From: Struthio camelus
Taxonomy: Eukaryota; Chordata; Aves; Struthioniformes; Struthionidae
Direction: 5' to 3'
DNA: 64,000 nucleotides
NCBI RefSeq assembly: GCF_040807025.1
Contig: NC_090952.1
Location: 28,207,068 to 28,271,067, forward strand
Shown here: positions 1 to 12,560 of the stretch, piece by piece
How the letters are laid out: each line of letters starts with the position of its first letter
Numbering within the stretch: position 1 is the stretch's first letter
Notes under the pieces: model-generated
Database searches by the model: none
Seen by the model: the letters and a program-made list of their open reading frames with translations, nothing else
Told to the model about the DNA's origin: nothing
Translations under genes and position numbers: made by a program

Positions 1-611
1 TTGTCCAGCCATCACCAGCCACCCAGCCAGGCCCCAAATATTAGCTAACCCCTTGGGCCAGTTATAATTTCCAGCAGTCTCTTCTCCACTGCCCCAGGGA
101 GCAGTCTGCGGGGAGCAGCATTGTTTTTAGTCGACGCATTCCCTTAATCCATCCCTGAGTGGCAGCACGAGGCAGAATGAGAGCGTATGCTTCCTGCATT
201 AAGTCCCAGCTCCAGTTGTCTGGGGGCCCTTGACATCCTAATGGCTTTTTCCAACACTCATTTGATGGCCTGGACAGTGGGATGAAGAGGAAAACTTGCT
301 TTTGATTCACAAGTCTCTGGGAACATAGCTTAAAATAAATACTTTCAAATAAATAAATACGTCTCAGAGAGCAAACATCTCTAGGCTGGCTTGAATGAGC
401 TCAGTGGGGAATAGTGGCTATTAGCGTCTGAAATCACTTAGAGGCAGCTCAGGGTGATCAGAAGTGGGGTGTGTGTTCGGGGAGACCCGGAAAAGAAAGT
501 GTAAAACTACTTCTATTCCAGACCTTGGCATCTCCCTCTCTCTTTCTTCTCCTTTCCCTTGCTCCACTTTTTTGTTTGGTTTTGTATTAAGGTCTACAGG
601 TGTTTGGTATG
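1..611. other. Unassigned non-coding sequence
   Basis: No gene, RNA or recognisable repeat is visible. The reading frames present are under 85 codons and have no domain. A short AAATA-type run lies near 331-360. A pyrimidine-rich stretch follows at about 530-575. Confidence 0.6.
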
Positions 612-718
612 CTGCGACGAATTGGAAAATTGAATGCAATATTAAGTTAATTAAAACTGCCCTCTGTGTGTTAATCTTCTTGTCAAGTTTTAATTAAGTG
701 CTGATAAAGGCTCAGCAT
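612..718. promoter_or_regulatory. Candidate conserved enhancer-like block
   Basis: This AT-rich block carries two TTAATTAA-type homeodomain words about 50 bp apart (near 647 and 690) and a TTAATC word, in complex non-repetitive sequence. It ends abruptly at two runs of seven G (719-725 and 728-734). This composition is typical of vertebrate conserved non-coding elements. Conservation itself is inferred, because no alignment was available. Confidence 0.35.
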
Positions 719-734
719 GGGGGGGCTGGGGGGG

Positions 735-2120
735 CGTTTCTGGTTTCCCCTCCTGAGCCAGGCAGCCTACAGACACAGAGGTGCTTGTAAAGATAATGTT
801 TAGCTTATAGTGGGTCCCCTAATGCCTGCCAGTTCACATGCTGGGGTGAAGAAGTCTAGCTGTCCAGCTATATAATATGTGGAGAGAGAAGCTTCTTTTG
901 TGCCTGCATCCACGCATTTGGTGTTGCCACCTTATTATAAAGGAAAGGATAAAATTTGACCATCATCTTGACTATCTTCCTTGCACAGACCCTACTGTGA
1001 ACTATGGTTCACCAGCAGCTATATAGTCCCACTCAGTGGAAGTCCCTTCCCAGGCACAGCATCCTCTTCCCAGGAGAGGTCATGTTCTCAGTGTTGGCTG
1101 TTTTTTTGCTCATCAGCTAGAAAATTGAGGATAATTGTCATGTCAGGGTAATTGCCATTTCTTGCTATAGGGACAGGCTAGTGTGGGAACATTGGGGGTG
1201 CATTAAGGTTCTCTGTGCATCTCTTTTTTTCCCCCTCTAGATGTATCCTCTTTCTCTGCCCTCAGAGCCTCTCCAGGTGATACGTGCAGCCTGTGAAAGC
1301 TCTCCTGTGGTGTGATAAGTAGGGATGGTCTTCTAAGGAGAAAGCCAGGTAGGGTGTGAGGCATTGAGAGCAGACACGGAGACTCTGAGTTTGGGGACGT
1401 GAATGGAGAAGGGATACCCAAGGTCCAGATGCGTTTAGGGGATGATCGGAGTAGAAGTGAATTTAGTACAGAGTGAGGGAGAAGCCCTAGCTGATGATGA
1501 ATAATCTTTTGAAGGTTAGCCGGAAGGAAAAGAGGGTACTGCCAATGGGAGTGACGGGGAGATTTAGGACGGATTTGGGGGATTTTAGCCAGACGGCAAC
1601 AGGGATTAGAAATTACAGAGCCTTGTGGGTGGATTAATGAACATGGGTTCTCATGTAGGAGAAATGCAGACTAAGCGCTACAAGGCAGGAGAGCTGTGGT
1701 TATCTTGGAGCGCTCACCAGCCAGACACCTCTGAGCAGACCCTTCCTTCAGAAACAGGTATATATACTCTGCCATGCCATTTCCTACTCACCAGCTTTCC
1801 TCCTCCTCCTTTGCTTTTGGAAGCACAGCAGGGGTGAGGTGAAAGAATAACAGATCTAAGATGTGATACATGCATGTAAGACAGGCACTGAACAGAAGGG
1901 GAGCTGACTGAAGTGTGAAGGTAATAATTTCACTGCACTGCGGCATGACGTGTTTGTCAACCATTGCAGGAAAGAGTGTTCAATCTATACTGTGCAGAAG
2001 AGGAAGAGAGGCTCCTGAGTGGGGTCTGCACTGCTTTCAGGAGGGTGTGAAGGCACCTGCTTTTCAGGATACTGCTCTGCTTCATACGTTAACCTGAGGA
2101 TAGCTACAAGAGCTGTACAG
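735..2120. other. Unassigned non-coding sequence
   Basis: No supported gene. At 1221-1240 a pyrimidine tract ending in CTAG resembles a splice acceptor and is followed by a short open frame. That frame closes within about 75 bases, so I do not call an exon. The remainder is ordinary mixed-composition sequence with purine-rich patches. Confidence 0.55.
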
Positions 2121-2200
2121 CCATTTCCTCACTTCCTGCTTATGAGATAAGTACTTTCCATCCTTTTATAGACTGCCTCTCCGTAGAGATAGACAGATAT
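2121..2200 (-). mobile_element. MIR-like SINE relic (antisense)
   Basis: The stretch reads like the antisense core of the ancient tRNA-derived SINE MIR: a TCCTCAC-like word, then TATGAGATAAGTACT, then a TTTTATAGA segment, in the expected order and spacing. Divergence is heavy. MIR is known to be spread across amniote genomes. The match is from memory of the consensus, not from a search. Confidence 0.45.
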
Positions 2201-3180
2201 ATGTACAAATAACGGCTGAAGAACCTTGTAATCACTGCTGTGTGTTGAAACTGCTCTCAACAGATCATCTGATGTCATAGGCAGCTGAGGGCAGATATCA
2301 AATTGGTGAAAATAAAAGTGGCTGACCTTACTCAGGGCTTGTTCGCTACAAAAGCTGTGCTGTTGATCAGGGTCTACACACAGTCACCACGTGCGTTGTA
2401 TGTCCATTCTCTGTGCCTTGCAAAGTCATCCAGGAATAGGGCAGTTTGCATTGCAACAATAGCAAGCCTTTCCAGAGAAGCCCAGGCTGACCACAAGCTG
2501 AGCCGTTCCCATGCTGTTCCTGTGGTCTGTGGGTTTGCATTAGCATAACCCATGGCACTTGCTGTTAGCCAGCTCCTCTCTTTCTTTTCCTTTCCTTTGG
2601 CCTCCCATTCCTTCTTTGCCAGCTTATGAGGGCTGCAGAGAAGAGGCAAATGGGGCACAGTTCAGGCACACGTGTCTATCCTGCTTTGTACGCAAAAATG
2701 GTTCAGCTGTAGGGTGTTTGCCAATTCCTATCGACCAAGGCTGCTAAAACGATGGAAAATCCATGAAAGAGAATGCAGGGCAGGATTACAGTCCTAGGAC
2801 AAAACAGGAAGCCAGATGGGAGGAAAGGTGTTTCCTAGCCCACACCACTTCCAGGGGCATACCCCGAAGCTTTGTGTTGATTTGGCCTGGGTGTTTGCAG
2901 TAGAGATACTGGGCTCCCATCTGTACATCAGAGATGGTTGAGTTTCTCTGTTCGGTAAGGCAAAACCTGCTTCCCCCACCCCATCAAATAACCCCAGGCC
3001 CCTTCTTGGGGTGGATTTGCTGAGACTGCTGAGCCAAGCAGGTATACTGAACAAGACTGCTTGGAGCTCAGAAAAGTGTTTGGGGTTCCCAAGCCCATCC
3101 CCTGGGAAGAGGGATGTTTCCTTTCAAAGGCAATATTCTGGGAGATATCTTTCCCTCCTTGAAAAATACTGAAAAGGTTT
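2201..3180. other. Unassigned non-coding sequence
   Basis: Several short frames on both strands (2303-2548, 2374-2658, 2794-3054) overlap one another and show no domain. I see no repeat or RNA structure. Confidence 0.55.
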
Positions 3181-4900
3181 AGCAAAAATGCTGTGTATAT
3201 ATATATGTATAAATATAATATAGCAAATGCATATAATTTTGTTTGGACGTAGCACTGAGATACGAGGTTGCATTGATCTCAACTGGAGATGAACAATAGC
3301 TCCTTTCCAGCTCCCGACCACTCATGGTGAGGCCCCCCTTTCTTGCCCTTTATTTTAATTATGTTTAGTGAGGGCTGAGAATTCTGTGTTTTCAGTTAAA
3401 AAGTTCTCATCCTAGCACTGCAGGAATATTTTTTCCATTTTTAGAAAAACTGTTTGCTGAGATAATATCTGCCTAAAGTGGACAAGATGATCCCCATTTA
3501 GGGTCTAACTCTCTTCTCTCCTCTTGTTATTTAACAATAGCAGATTGGAAATCAGTGTTTCTAACAGCTCAGATGTCTCTTATGTCTCTTTTTTTCAATG
3601 CCAGACAATATCATTTTGCAGCAATTATCTCAATCATTGACCATAGATTGAGCTGGAATAAATTTTCCCAAATAGTTCCTTGCTATAAATCTCCTTAGAT
3701 ATTTCCATTGTAGAGTAGGCATTTCCCTTTGAATTGACAATTAAACTATCTTTGCTCAGTTGTAACCATTATATATAACCTCTGTTGAGTCTCTTTTTTT
3801 TTTAGTTTTTTATAGCCAGTGTGTTTCCCTCTCTCCATATAAGTCTCACTTAAGTTTTTCATTGTATTTTTAAGGTCCCTAACCAAAATTAAGACATTTC
3901 CCATTTTAACTTATAACACCTTGTAATGCTTCTAAACCATTACAAATATTCTTTGAAATATCTCAGGGCCAGATCTAATGCACAAATGGAGTTACAGGTT
4001 GCTAGTTTAGAGCTGAGTCATTAACTTTACTGGACAAAATGTTTCTCCTCCCTCAGGTTTTTCAACTCAACACAGGTACAGCACCTGCATTAACAATTAG
4101 AAAGCTATTAAGTGATACTGCTTTTAAAATTAATTGTAACTGTTACCTATTCACTGAAGCACTGCTGTAGATTTCTGCACCATTTCCCTAGCTACAGGAT
4201 TATATATTGTGTTTTCTTTGGAAGTGTCATTCTATTGTGCTTCAGTATACACTTTAAAGGATACGATGTTACCAGTTACAAGCAGTACTTGTCAATCCCT
4301 CGCAGTTTGTTTTGGAGTTAATGAATTTAGGAAGGTTCCCATATATCTGTCCTACTCTTCAGTGCGCCTGGGAACATGCTTGGCTTGAACTGTCCAGCAT
4401 GTTTCTGAGAGAGGTTTTTTTCGCCCCACTCACCAAGATTAATTTTGTATAGGCATTTTCAGATGCCGGGGGCAAAAAAAAATCCCAAAACCACCTGGAA
4501 TCAATTGTCAACACAATGGAGGTTGGCATAGCTAATGCTGGGGAGAAAGGGGTGGACAATAGCTTATTTATCGGAAATATTGCTTTGGGGACAATCAAAA
4601 CTATTGGTGAGTTAGTGCCAAGCTGGATGAATAGAGCAGATTGGAAAAAAAATTAAGAGGAAAAAAAACCCTGGAAAAGTCAAAATCTTTAGTCACACTA
4701 TTTTCTGAAAGGAATTTGTTTTTGTTTTGGAGAGACATTGAACAATTTTCATAAATTTGAGTTTGAGATTTAAAGTGAAAACCAAGCAAACTATTTTAGT
4801 TTGGTTTGGATATAGCTTTTCGGCTGATTATAATGATTGTTTCTTCCCTTCTCTCACTTTGCTTTGAAAACAGCAATGGTAAAAACTGTCCTGGGCCACC
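3181..4900. other. AT-rich unassigned segment
   Basis: AT content is clearly higher than in the flanks. A TA-rich microsatellite-like patch lies at 3193-3240 and many T runs follow at 3580-3900. It holds no gene. It ends sharply against the CpG island that starts near 4920. Confidence 0.55.
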
Positions 4901-4904
4901 TCAG

Positions 4905-5130
4905 GGGATTCCTGTGGTTCCCCGGGGTGCCCGGGCTTCCCGCGCTGCCCTGGCCGAAGGCCTGCCATGCCGTGGCGAGGAGCGAGGCCAGAGCGCCGCC
5001 GCGGCAGCCCCAGGCGTCGGCGAGGGTGCCGCCCGCTCTCCCCGGCGAGACCGCGGAAAGCTGCAGGTCTGCGCTGGGTCGCTCCCACGCCGTGCTTCCC
5101 CGGGCTCCCCTGCCGGCGCGGGGGCACAGT
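4905..5130. promoter_or_regulatory. CpG island, no gene attached
   Basis: I count about 29 CpG dinucleotides by eye between 4921 and 5128, whereas the flanking 60 bases on the left have none. Open frames run through it on both strands (for example 4806-5222 plus and 4828-5148 minus). This is what stop-poor GC-rich sequence gives by chance, and none has a recognisable domain. It could be the promoter of an unannotated transcript or an orphan CpG island. Confidence 0.6.
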
Positions 5131-8100
5131 CACTCTGCCACTCTTCACTCTCTGGCCTGTGTTACCTTCCCTTCTTCCAGCCCTTGCCCGCTGTGTTTAT
5201 TCACGCTGTAAACTCTTCGTGACAGGGTCTGTCTCACATTGCATTTGTTTTGAAGCCCTGTCCCCACTCACGGCTTATCTCTAGGCATGCTGATAACGAC
5301 AACCAACAGCCCTCTTTGCCTATATCACCATCTCTCTTAAACGTTTTCATAATCTAAACCAGGGCTTCTATCTCTTCTTCGTTCCTCCGTGTAAAAGCAC
5401 CCGGTGCATGTAACACTAACGGGCCCAGCTCATGGAGAAAGGTTATTGCCTGCACTTGAGCCTCATTTTCTGCAGCCCCTGTGGAAGTGAGGGAAATGTC
5501 AAACTTGTGCTTAAACTGATGCCATGTTTCTGCAAGATTCCCTTACGAATGTAGCGGCCTTGGGAGAAATAATTGCTCCATCTTTACGTCAATATAACTT
5601 TTGACATCGGGTAATGTTTAATAAGCACCCAGGAGTAGAGTTTATCAGGGGAGGAGGCACCATACTTTCACTTCAGCTCTCAGTTCGTTGTGAGTCACAA
5701 CTGCCTCCTAGAAACATACCATCTGTCCTGGGTGTGCTGGAGACCGAACGTGAGGCTGTGCGGTCCTGCGCAGGCAGAGAACTTAAACAAAAAATATGAC
5801 ATAAGACAGAGCAGGATGCTGACAGGGTCTGAATATGGCACTCACAGCAGAGATCATGGAATTAGTCCTGAAACCCTGCACAAGAAAGAACAAGAACTGC
5901 TGTCATTTAAGCTAAGATGCTCTCTGCTTTCTCCCTTCTCCCCACAGCCACATCCCACCTCCAGGGTGGAAACTAGGAATTCTCCTCTGAAGTCTTCTTC
6001 ACAGCCCCAGCACACATCTCCTGCCCAGCAGTCTTATGTCTCCTTAGGACAATGGAGGCCACATTCCCTCCAAACCAGAGAGATGGGCACAATCTTGCCT
6101 CTTGCACATTCAGGAACCAGCCCAGGATCTGCTGTGACAGTTCCTGCTGAGAAGTTTGTAAGATCTCAGCCTTTGAAAGCCAGAAGAGGTGTAATTAGGG
6201 ACAGAGGCCTAGAAGAAAAAACAGGGGGTATGTCTCCCAAAGCAGCAAGAGCTTCCTTCAGATAAGGTTGGATGGCTGTGGCAGCACAGAAAGGGCTCTG
6301 CTTCCTGTCCTTTGGGTGTCCTGTCATGACTCCGTGGTTGTCTCAGCGCACATGTGACCCTGGGTATGAGAGAGATGTATCAGATACTGTTTGGAAGATG
6401 CACGCTTGTCTCTTTGCATATGTGTGCTTCCGTACATGCATTTGTGCATTTGTCTGAGTATGAGCTCCTAATGCACAGATCATGAGGGGTCACTTGTTTA
6501 GGACTGGAATTTGCTGTCTGTTCGAGCAGGCACACACCTATCTACGTGGTGCACTTTGCTTGGGTATCCACGCAAAGCTTTGATTCAGGATCACCTCCAA
6601 GATTTCTTGTTTGCTATTTTGTCTTCATTGATTTTCAGTGCCTATATCAACACAGTCTTTTTCTGTGCTACTTCCCATAGATTTGGGTCTCTCTGCTTGT
6701 GCACTATGGAAAGACAGCCATGCAACTGTATTTCAACATATGTATCAACACGTGTGCATCTGGCAATGGTGCATATTGCCTATGTGAATTCTGGGTTTCC
6801 TTATGTCCATGTTAGCGAAGATACGTGTACCAGGTTGGAGGCCTGTGAGACGCTGTCTGACTACAGGTTAATCTGTCTGCACAGCAGAATGCCTGTGGGG
6901 GTGTTTTTTTCTGTTTTTTGCCCCCATGGGAAGAGGAGTGTCTGTCTTTGTGTGCGTGTATGTGCGCGTGTGCCTGGATGTATGTCTTCGTGGGTGCAGA
7001 GCATGTGTGCGCCACTCATCTGTCAGTTTGCACTGATTACCAGAAGGGAAGTGAATACTGCCAGAGATTGAAGGTCAGCAGAAGGACATTTCAATTATTC
7101 TGTGTCATCTGCAAGGAACTCGACTCTTGTCAGAGTCCCAGTGGAGTGCAATGAAACAGTAACTCGGCTGGAGGAAAAAAAGAAAGCAGAAAAAAAAGGA
7201 AAGAAAAGGAAAAAAAGTCCCATGCAGTCTGCACAGAAGCTAAGGTCAGTGGGATTGACAGCTGCTAGGAGATATCTCTATTTCTTGTGCCGAAAATAAC
7301 ACCTCTCTGGGCTACAGATCTGCGTTTTCAATTAAATATTGGGCAGTGAAGAGGGGAAAAAAAATCTCAGAGATAATTTCAGAGAAGGAGGAGGAAATGG
7401 AAAACAGGCTTATGAAGGAAATTTGTCTTGCTGGTTCCAGTAACCTTATTTCCCCTGGATTGTCCTGTATATTTCTCCTTCTCTCTTGCCTCTTCTCTTT
7501 AGCTCTCCTTTTCAAGTCCTGGGAAACACTGAAGGCAGCAAATAGAGGAATAACTCTGGATACAGAGAAGAGGGAGAAAGAGTCTTTCCCTTTGCATCGC
7601 CCTCTGTGTGAAGAATAACCAATCCCCAATGGCATTTCTGATCCAAGTTAATCTGTGACTCGGTTCTGTGCTAGGCTGGGCCACAGACATCATCATGTAA
7701 TCCTCGACATTTTCGATTGATTTTTATTTGTTTCATGCCAATGTGGTGTCTTCGTTAAGTACAGTTAATTCACAGCCAAGGACTCCCTCTCTGTACAGAT
7801 GGGATTTTCTCATTCAGCCTGCGCTAGCACGGGCTGACGGCAAAGAGGAATAAGGTAGGCACTAAGGTTTCGTCGTTGCAGGACTGTCCCTCACACGTGC
7901 TTTGGCTGTGCCCGTTTCCATTGCCCAGGTGATGGAGTTCCCAGCGTGTTTCCGAGTGCGTCATCTGCAGCCAGCGTTTCACAGGTCCTAGTTCTCACAC
8001 CGAATATTCCTTTGCAAAGTGTCTTGTCACTGTTCCCGAGAGCCTCATCGTGTCCTGGCTTCAGTGTCCTGTTGTGACATGCACACACACACACGTCTCT

Positions 8101-8560
8101 GTCTGCCTGTCTGTTAACGTATCGGCAGTCATACCCTGAAGTGCCTACAAATACATATAGTGACATGCCTGTTTTCATCTGTGTGCTGAGATCAGAAATT
8201 ACGTCAGCTGCGCTGCAAGGACAAAAAGCGTCTGAATTTATCATGGTCCTATATTATTGGCTCCTCCCATTAGTTTCTAGGTCTGCTCATGTTCCTACAG
8301 GTCAAGCACAGCTGCCGCATCTCCCTTTACCACGTGGCCTTGCTTCCTGTCTGGGGGATTCAAAAATGAATGTGTTTCTTTAGTGCAAGAGGGATGGAAA
8401 AGTGTTTCTGGAGGGAAGAGCCCTTGAAAGCTCCATGGTGGGCTGATTTGTCAGGATGCACTTGGCCAGCAGATGTCTGGGGACTTTTCTGCAGGTAACT
8501 GTACCGATACCACTGGGAATCCCCTGTCGAAGACTCTGGGGCTTCAGAGTTTCAGCACTG
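5131..8560. other. Unassigned sequence with low-complexity patches
   Basis: The longest frames are 5690-6265 (191 codons) and 6511-7071 (186 codons), both plus strand. The first is Ser/Pro/Gln-rich with no domain. The second crosses a degenerate TG-rich stretch (about 6930-7010) that gives Cys/Val-rich translation. A nearly pure purine tract lies at 7169-7217 and a short CA run of about seven units at 8082-8095. A splice-acceptor-like tract ends at 5946 inside the first frame, which makes 5947-6158 the only faintly exon-like stretch here. Confidence 0.5.
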
Positions 8561-8725
8561 ACAACAGCTAAAATAACAATAGCAGACTCTGTAATTATTG
8601 CCATTGTTCTCAAGCACAAGCCTGCATCAACATCGTCATTACAAATTACTAATATGCAACACTGTTGCATGATTGCAAAAGCATTGCTATTGTTGATATA
8701 GAATTAATTAATAAAGGGCTTCAGC
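8561..8725. promoter_or_regulatory. Candidate enhancer-like block with SOX words
   Basis: This AT-rich block has an AACAAT word near 8575 and a CCATTGTTCT word near 8601, both good SOX-type sites. It also has TAATTA, and a perfect inverted repeat ATGCAAC / GTTGCAT (8654-8660 and 8664-8670, three-base spacer). It ends in a GAATTAATTAAT stretch at 8701. Enhancer function and conservation are inferred. Confidence 0.4.
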
Positions 8726-9699
8726 CTGCTAACCATGTTCAGTCAAGAACCAGGCAGGCTGCCAGGGTGCTGGTGGGAAGGCGCAGGGGAGCTGTGCTGA
8801 ACAGCCAGCCCTGAGACACGGGGAGGCCAGGGCAGTCCGCTCTCCCCTCGCCCTCACGGGCGCCCATCGCTCTGAGGCCCCGAGGCTGCCCAGCCTCTCC
8901 TGCTCCCTGGAGGCTGCCGAGGAGCAGCCTGTGGTTAGCCCAGCAGTGGACGCAGGTTGAAGTATCCCCAAGAGCTGCGCAAGGCTAATGCTAATTGTTT
9001 AAGTCCAGAAGTCATTACTGAGGAATCCAGAGTATTTCTGTGCTCCTCTCCAAAATTACTGCATGTGCTAGTCCCCAGTCTTCGGCACATTATCGCATCT
9101 CTCCAGCTTCCTGTCTTTTTGCCCCTGTGTTCCTGAGCCCAAAGAGCATTGGGCCTGATCTGTCCCCCAGCCCCAGTCCAGCCCCGCAGCTCTGCCACTC
9201 GATGAGTTAAAGTGGCCGGGGTGTGGCAAATCCACCTGCTCACGACAAGAAAGCTGCAATCCACTGGGTCACAGTGACCTGAGGCTGCCTCTCTCCATCT
9301 GATTGCAGAGGAAATGCCAACATCTCAATCTGTGGGAGCGCGCTGCAGCCGCCAGGCTGTCGTCAGGGCACGCGGGCCGGCAGCCAGCGGGGCTGGGGCT
9401 GTCACGGGGCGAGCTGGAGCCAGGAGAAGGTACCGTCTTCACGGCTGGTTTGTCTGCAAGCTGCAGCAGGTGGCATTTCACGGCCTGTCTTGCTGAGCAG
9501 CAGCTCTCGCTCCTGCTTTCCCTCATCTCCTCTGAACACATCCTGTCGGGCAGCCTTTTCCTGTAGCCTGTGCCCAAATGAATGCTTCAGTTCCCGAGTC
9601 TGCTGCAAGGCTCCTGCAAGCAGGCCAAGGGGCAGACGGGCTGGCTCTGGGGCACTGCGGCAAAGCCAGCAGGCTGATGAGATTGCCGACCGTTTGGAG
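8726..9699. other. Unassigned, moderately GC-rich segment
   Basis: GC-richer patches at about 8760-8940 and 9330-9440 carry some CpG but fall short of a clear island. Overlapping frames on both strands (for example 9269-9577 minus and 9303-9566 plus) show no domain. Confidence 0.5.
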
Positions 9700-10160
9700 T
9701 CTGACACGCACATTAAAAAATTAGCTAACAGAATTGATGATGTGTGGTCTGTCAGACGATGCCCAAGAGCGGAGCCTTTGCAAAGTGATAATTCAGTGAG
9801 GGAGGTTTGTTAATACTGTCGTAAACTGCCTGGGATGGTGTTCTAGACCCCGCAGCTGGATTACAGCCCCAGGCAGCCCTAACAGTCCATGGCTTGTCAG
9901 TGGGAAGCAAACATCTAAAGAAGATTCATGACCTCAAAACACATGTATACACAGAGACGGGCAGGTTTGCAGTGATGTCTAGCCGGATGCTAAAAGGCAT
10001 TGGTAATGCAATATGCAACCCTTGCCATTAGGTCAGCCTTTCAAAACCCTCTGAGACCCAGGAATAATCAAGAAGCACAACTTTCCTGTGGGTTTTGCTG
10101 TGCGATATGAAATGAACTTGCTCACATCATAGGAAAAAACATGCAAGCAAACCCAGCAGC
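9700..10160. promoter_or_regulatory. Candidate conserved enhancer-like block
   Basis: Two AT-leaning sub-blocks (9705-9850 and 9985-10145) are rich in TTAGC, TGATGATG, TTTGCAAAGTGATAATTC and TAATGCAATATGCAA-type words, and are free of simple repeats. The style matches developmental non-coding elements. No coding potential is visible. The call rests on composition only. Confidence 0.3.
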
Positions 10161-12229
10161 ACCCTGCTGGCATTTTTTCTTTGAGGAGGGTTTAGGCCGT
10201 ACTGACAGACCTGCTCTTCTGCTCTTAGACATGGCCTATTCTACCTGGATCCCTGTGGCCCTCTGGAGAGAGGGCTGCTGCCTCTAGCTTTCCCAGTTCA
10301 GTATCTTCACCAAACAGAGCCAGCCTATCTGCCAGTATAGGCTGTATTTGCCAGGCAAGGGTTGATGCTCATTATGAAGCAATCTTTTCTCTTGAGTGTT
10401 GGCTGGAGACACCTCTTCCCCCTCTTGGCTTAAGAAACACTCTCTGTGGAATACCCCCTTCGCTGTAAATGGGTCCTTGCAAAAGGAACATAAAACCAAG
10501 GCCAGATGTGACTGCCACCATGGAGTGCCAACATATTAGAGGGCACACTTTTCACTTATCTTGCCATTGTACATACATCCTGTAGTCCCCTGGTAAAGGA
10601 GGCAGCAGTGTGACCTGTCCGTCAGAAAAGGATATGCTTTCTGCTCCAGCTAGGAGAAACTATGCTGAGCTTGAAGATGGGTGCTTGTTCCATCAGAATA
10701 CTGATGTCCTCAAAGTCATGTATGCCAACTTCCTCTATTGAGTGCTTGCACTCAGGAGGTGGCCCAAAGGCCGAGAGAAATCCAGAGGATGCTTCTTGCA
10801 GAAGGCTACGAAGAAGCCAAAGGTCTCCTCTGAACAGCACACTGCCCACAGCCCAAGCATGCCCAACCGTGTCCAAGGAGGAGAAGAGGCAGTGACTGGA
10901 TCATTTCCATCAATGTTTGTGCACAGCCCAGTACAGAGAAGCTGGGGTGGTGGGGCACGGGGAAGAGGAGGGCTGCTCCTGACATTGGATCCCTTTGTTC
11001 TGAACCAACCGTGGAAGACCTCTGGAGTCTTGGGACTGGCAGATGTCTTCAGATGCTGGCTAGCTATGGAAAAATGGTCTAAAAGGAGCTTATTTTATCA
11101 GCTTGAACTTTACAACTATGTGCGCCAGTTTGTGCCTTCTCTCCTTCCTCCCCTTCTTTTTTCATGAGAGAAAAGTATCTGAGCGAGCAGAGGAGAGAAG
11201 CACTGTGGAAGACACAGAAGATGCAGGGATTAGGTACGTCCCTACCAAACCCTGACAGACAGCAAAAACCATGATCTCTGAATTACACCCTACCCACCCA
11301 CTCATTTTCCCATCACAGCTTATTTACATCTTCATTGTCTTCCCCATAAAAAAGAGACTAAAGCTGGATACTGTTATCCTGAGAAAGTGAGGGAAAGAAG
11401 CTGTGAGGATAAAGGCAAAGACAAAGCAATCAGCTACCAGGCTTCCTGCTGGATGGAGAAGTGTGCGGTGTAAGGGAGAGACAGAGAATCGGGCAGGGCT
11501 GAACAGGCAGAGTATTGTGTACCTTCTATGAACCCGGGAAAACCCTAAACACTTCTGCACTATTAGGACTGAAGAGACATCACATGATTTTTGAATGTGA
11601 ATCTGTGTGCAAACACTGCTTCCAGATGGAGAGAGCAGTCAGCCCAGGCACACGGGGAACCTGAGCTCTGCCATCGTGGAGAGCTCACATACTGGAAGTG
11701 TGGAACACAGAGGGATACGAGAGCAAGGAAAGGGAAGTGTGATGCACAGGCTTGAGAAGCTGGGAGGTGTTTTGCCTGTGGAGCAATTTGTGAGCTTCTG
11801 GTTCTTGCCAGAAGAGGCCTGCTTGCCATTTAGAAATGCCAGACCAAACGACTTAAATTTCTCTCGATCTGGTTTCCTCTCTGTCATTTCCAATGGTGAT
11901 GCTGGTTTTCCAGAGAGGCTCCACCTTTCATCCTGACCATCTGGACGCCCTGTGTGCCAGTGCATGGATGGCACAGTGGGCTGGAAAGATAGCTGGGGAG
12001 ATGCAGCTGTGAGGCCAGGCAGTGAAGCACATCAAGTGTTTTCTCTCCCACGCAGCTGTCATCCCCACATGCATTTGCCTTCTAGGAGTCTAGAAGGAGA
12101 CAGTCTTCCTTTTGCCCTTTGGCTTTCTGTTGGGGAGCTGAATAAAGCAAGTAACCAAGGAGTCATCTGCTTTGTGAGGAGGCTCTGCTCCCTTTTCCCT
12201 CACTCTTGAACCAATGCACTGGGAATCAT
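10161..12229. other. Unassigned non-coding sequence
   Basis: The frame at 10742-11167 (141 codons, plus) has no domain and no convincing splice context. Frames at 11563-11974 overlap on opposite strands, as random sequence does. No repeat was recognised. Confidence 0.5.
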
Positions 12230-12560
12230 GCTCACACATCATAAATTGTATCCGCTGTTGCACTGACAGGCTTCCCTGGAACATGGGCCTATTTATTTTA
12301 TATGCCGAGAAACATAAATGTTTGCACTAAGCAGCAGACATGATGGGAGCAGATGCAGGTACTTCACCTTTGAATCCTGGCCTTGCCGGCTTGCTAGGAG
12401 CTAAGCGGGAGGCTGATGAATTGCAAACACATTAAGACCCCGACTTGCTGGCAGACCTCTTGCCTGGCTCTGTAAGCTGTTTAGCCGATGAGTTGTTTAA
12501 GTGGTCTTTTTATTGTGCTTCCTTTCCAGTCGTTCAGATGTTGTAATGGTAGGAGACTTT
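12230..12560. promoter_or_regulatory. Candidate conserved enhancer-like block
   Basis: This is a complex AT-leaning stretch with TTTATTTTATAT, ACATAAATGTTTGC, GATGAATTGCAAACACATTAAG and TTTTTATTGTGC words, which are HOX/caudal-like, forkhead-like and POU-like. No frame exceeds about 65 codons. I infer enhancer character from motif density. An alignment with another bird or a mammal would decide it. Confidence 0.35.

Noticed and set aside
1221..1290. Acceptor-like tract followed by an ATG and a CCAG-GTGATA donor-like word
   Set aside because: It would be a 36-base exon with no further support. Pyrimidine tracts ending in AG are common by chance.
5690..7071. Two plus-strand frames of 191 and 186 codons as a possible gene
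   Set aside because: They are in separate phases, have no domains, and the second depends on a TG-rich low-complexity stretch. Only a weak exon-like note was kept.
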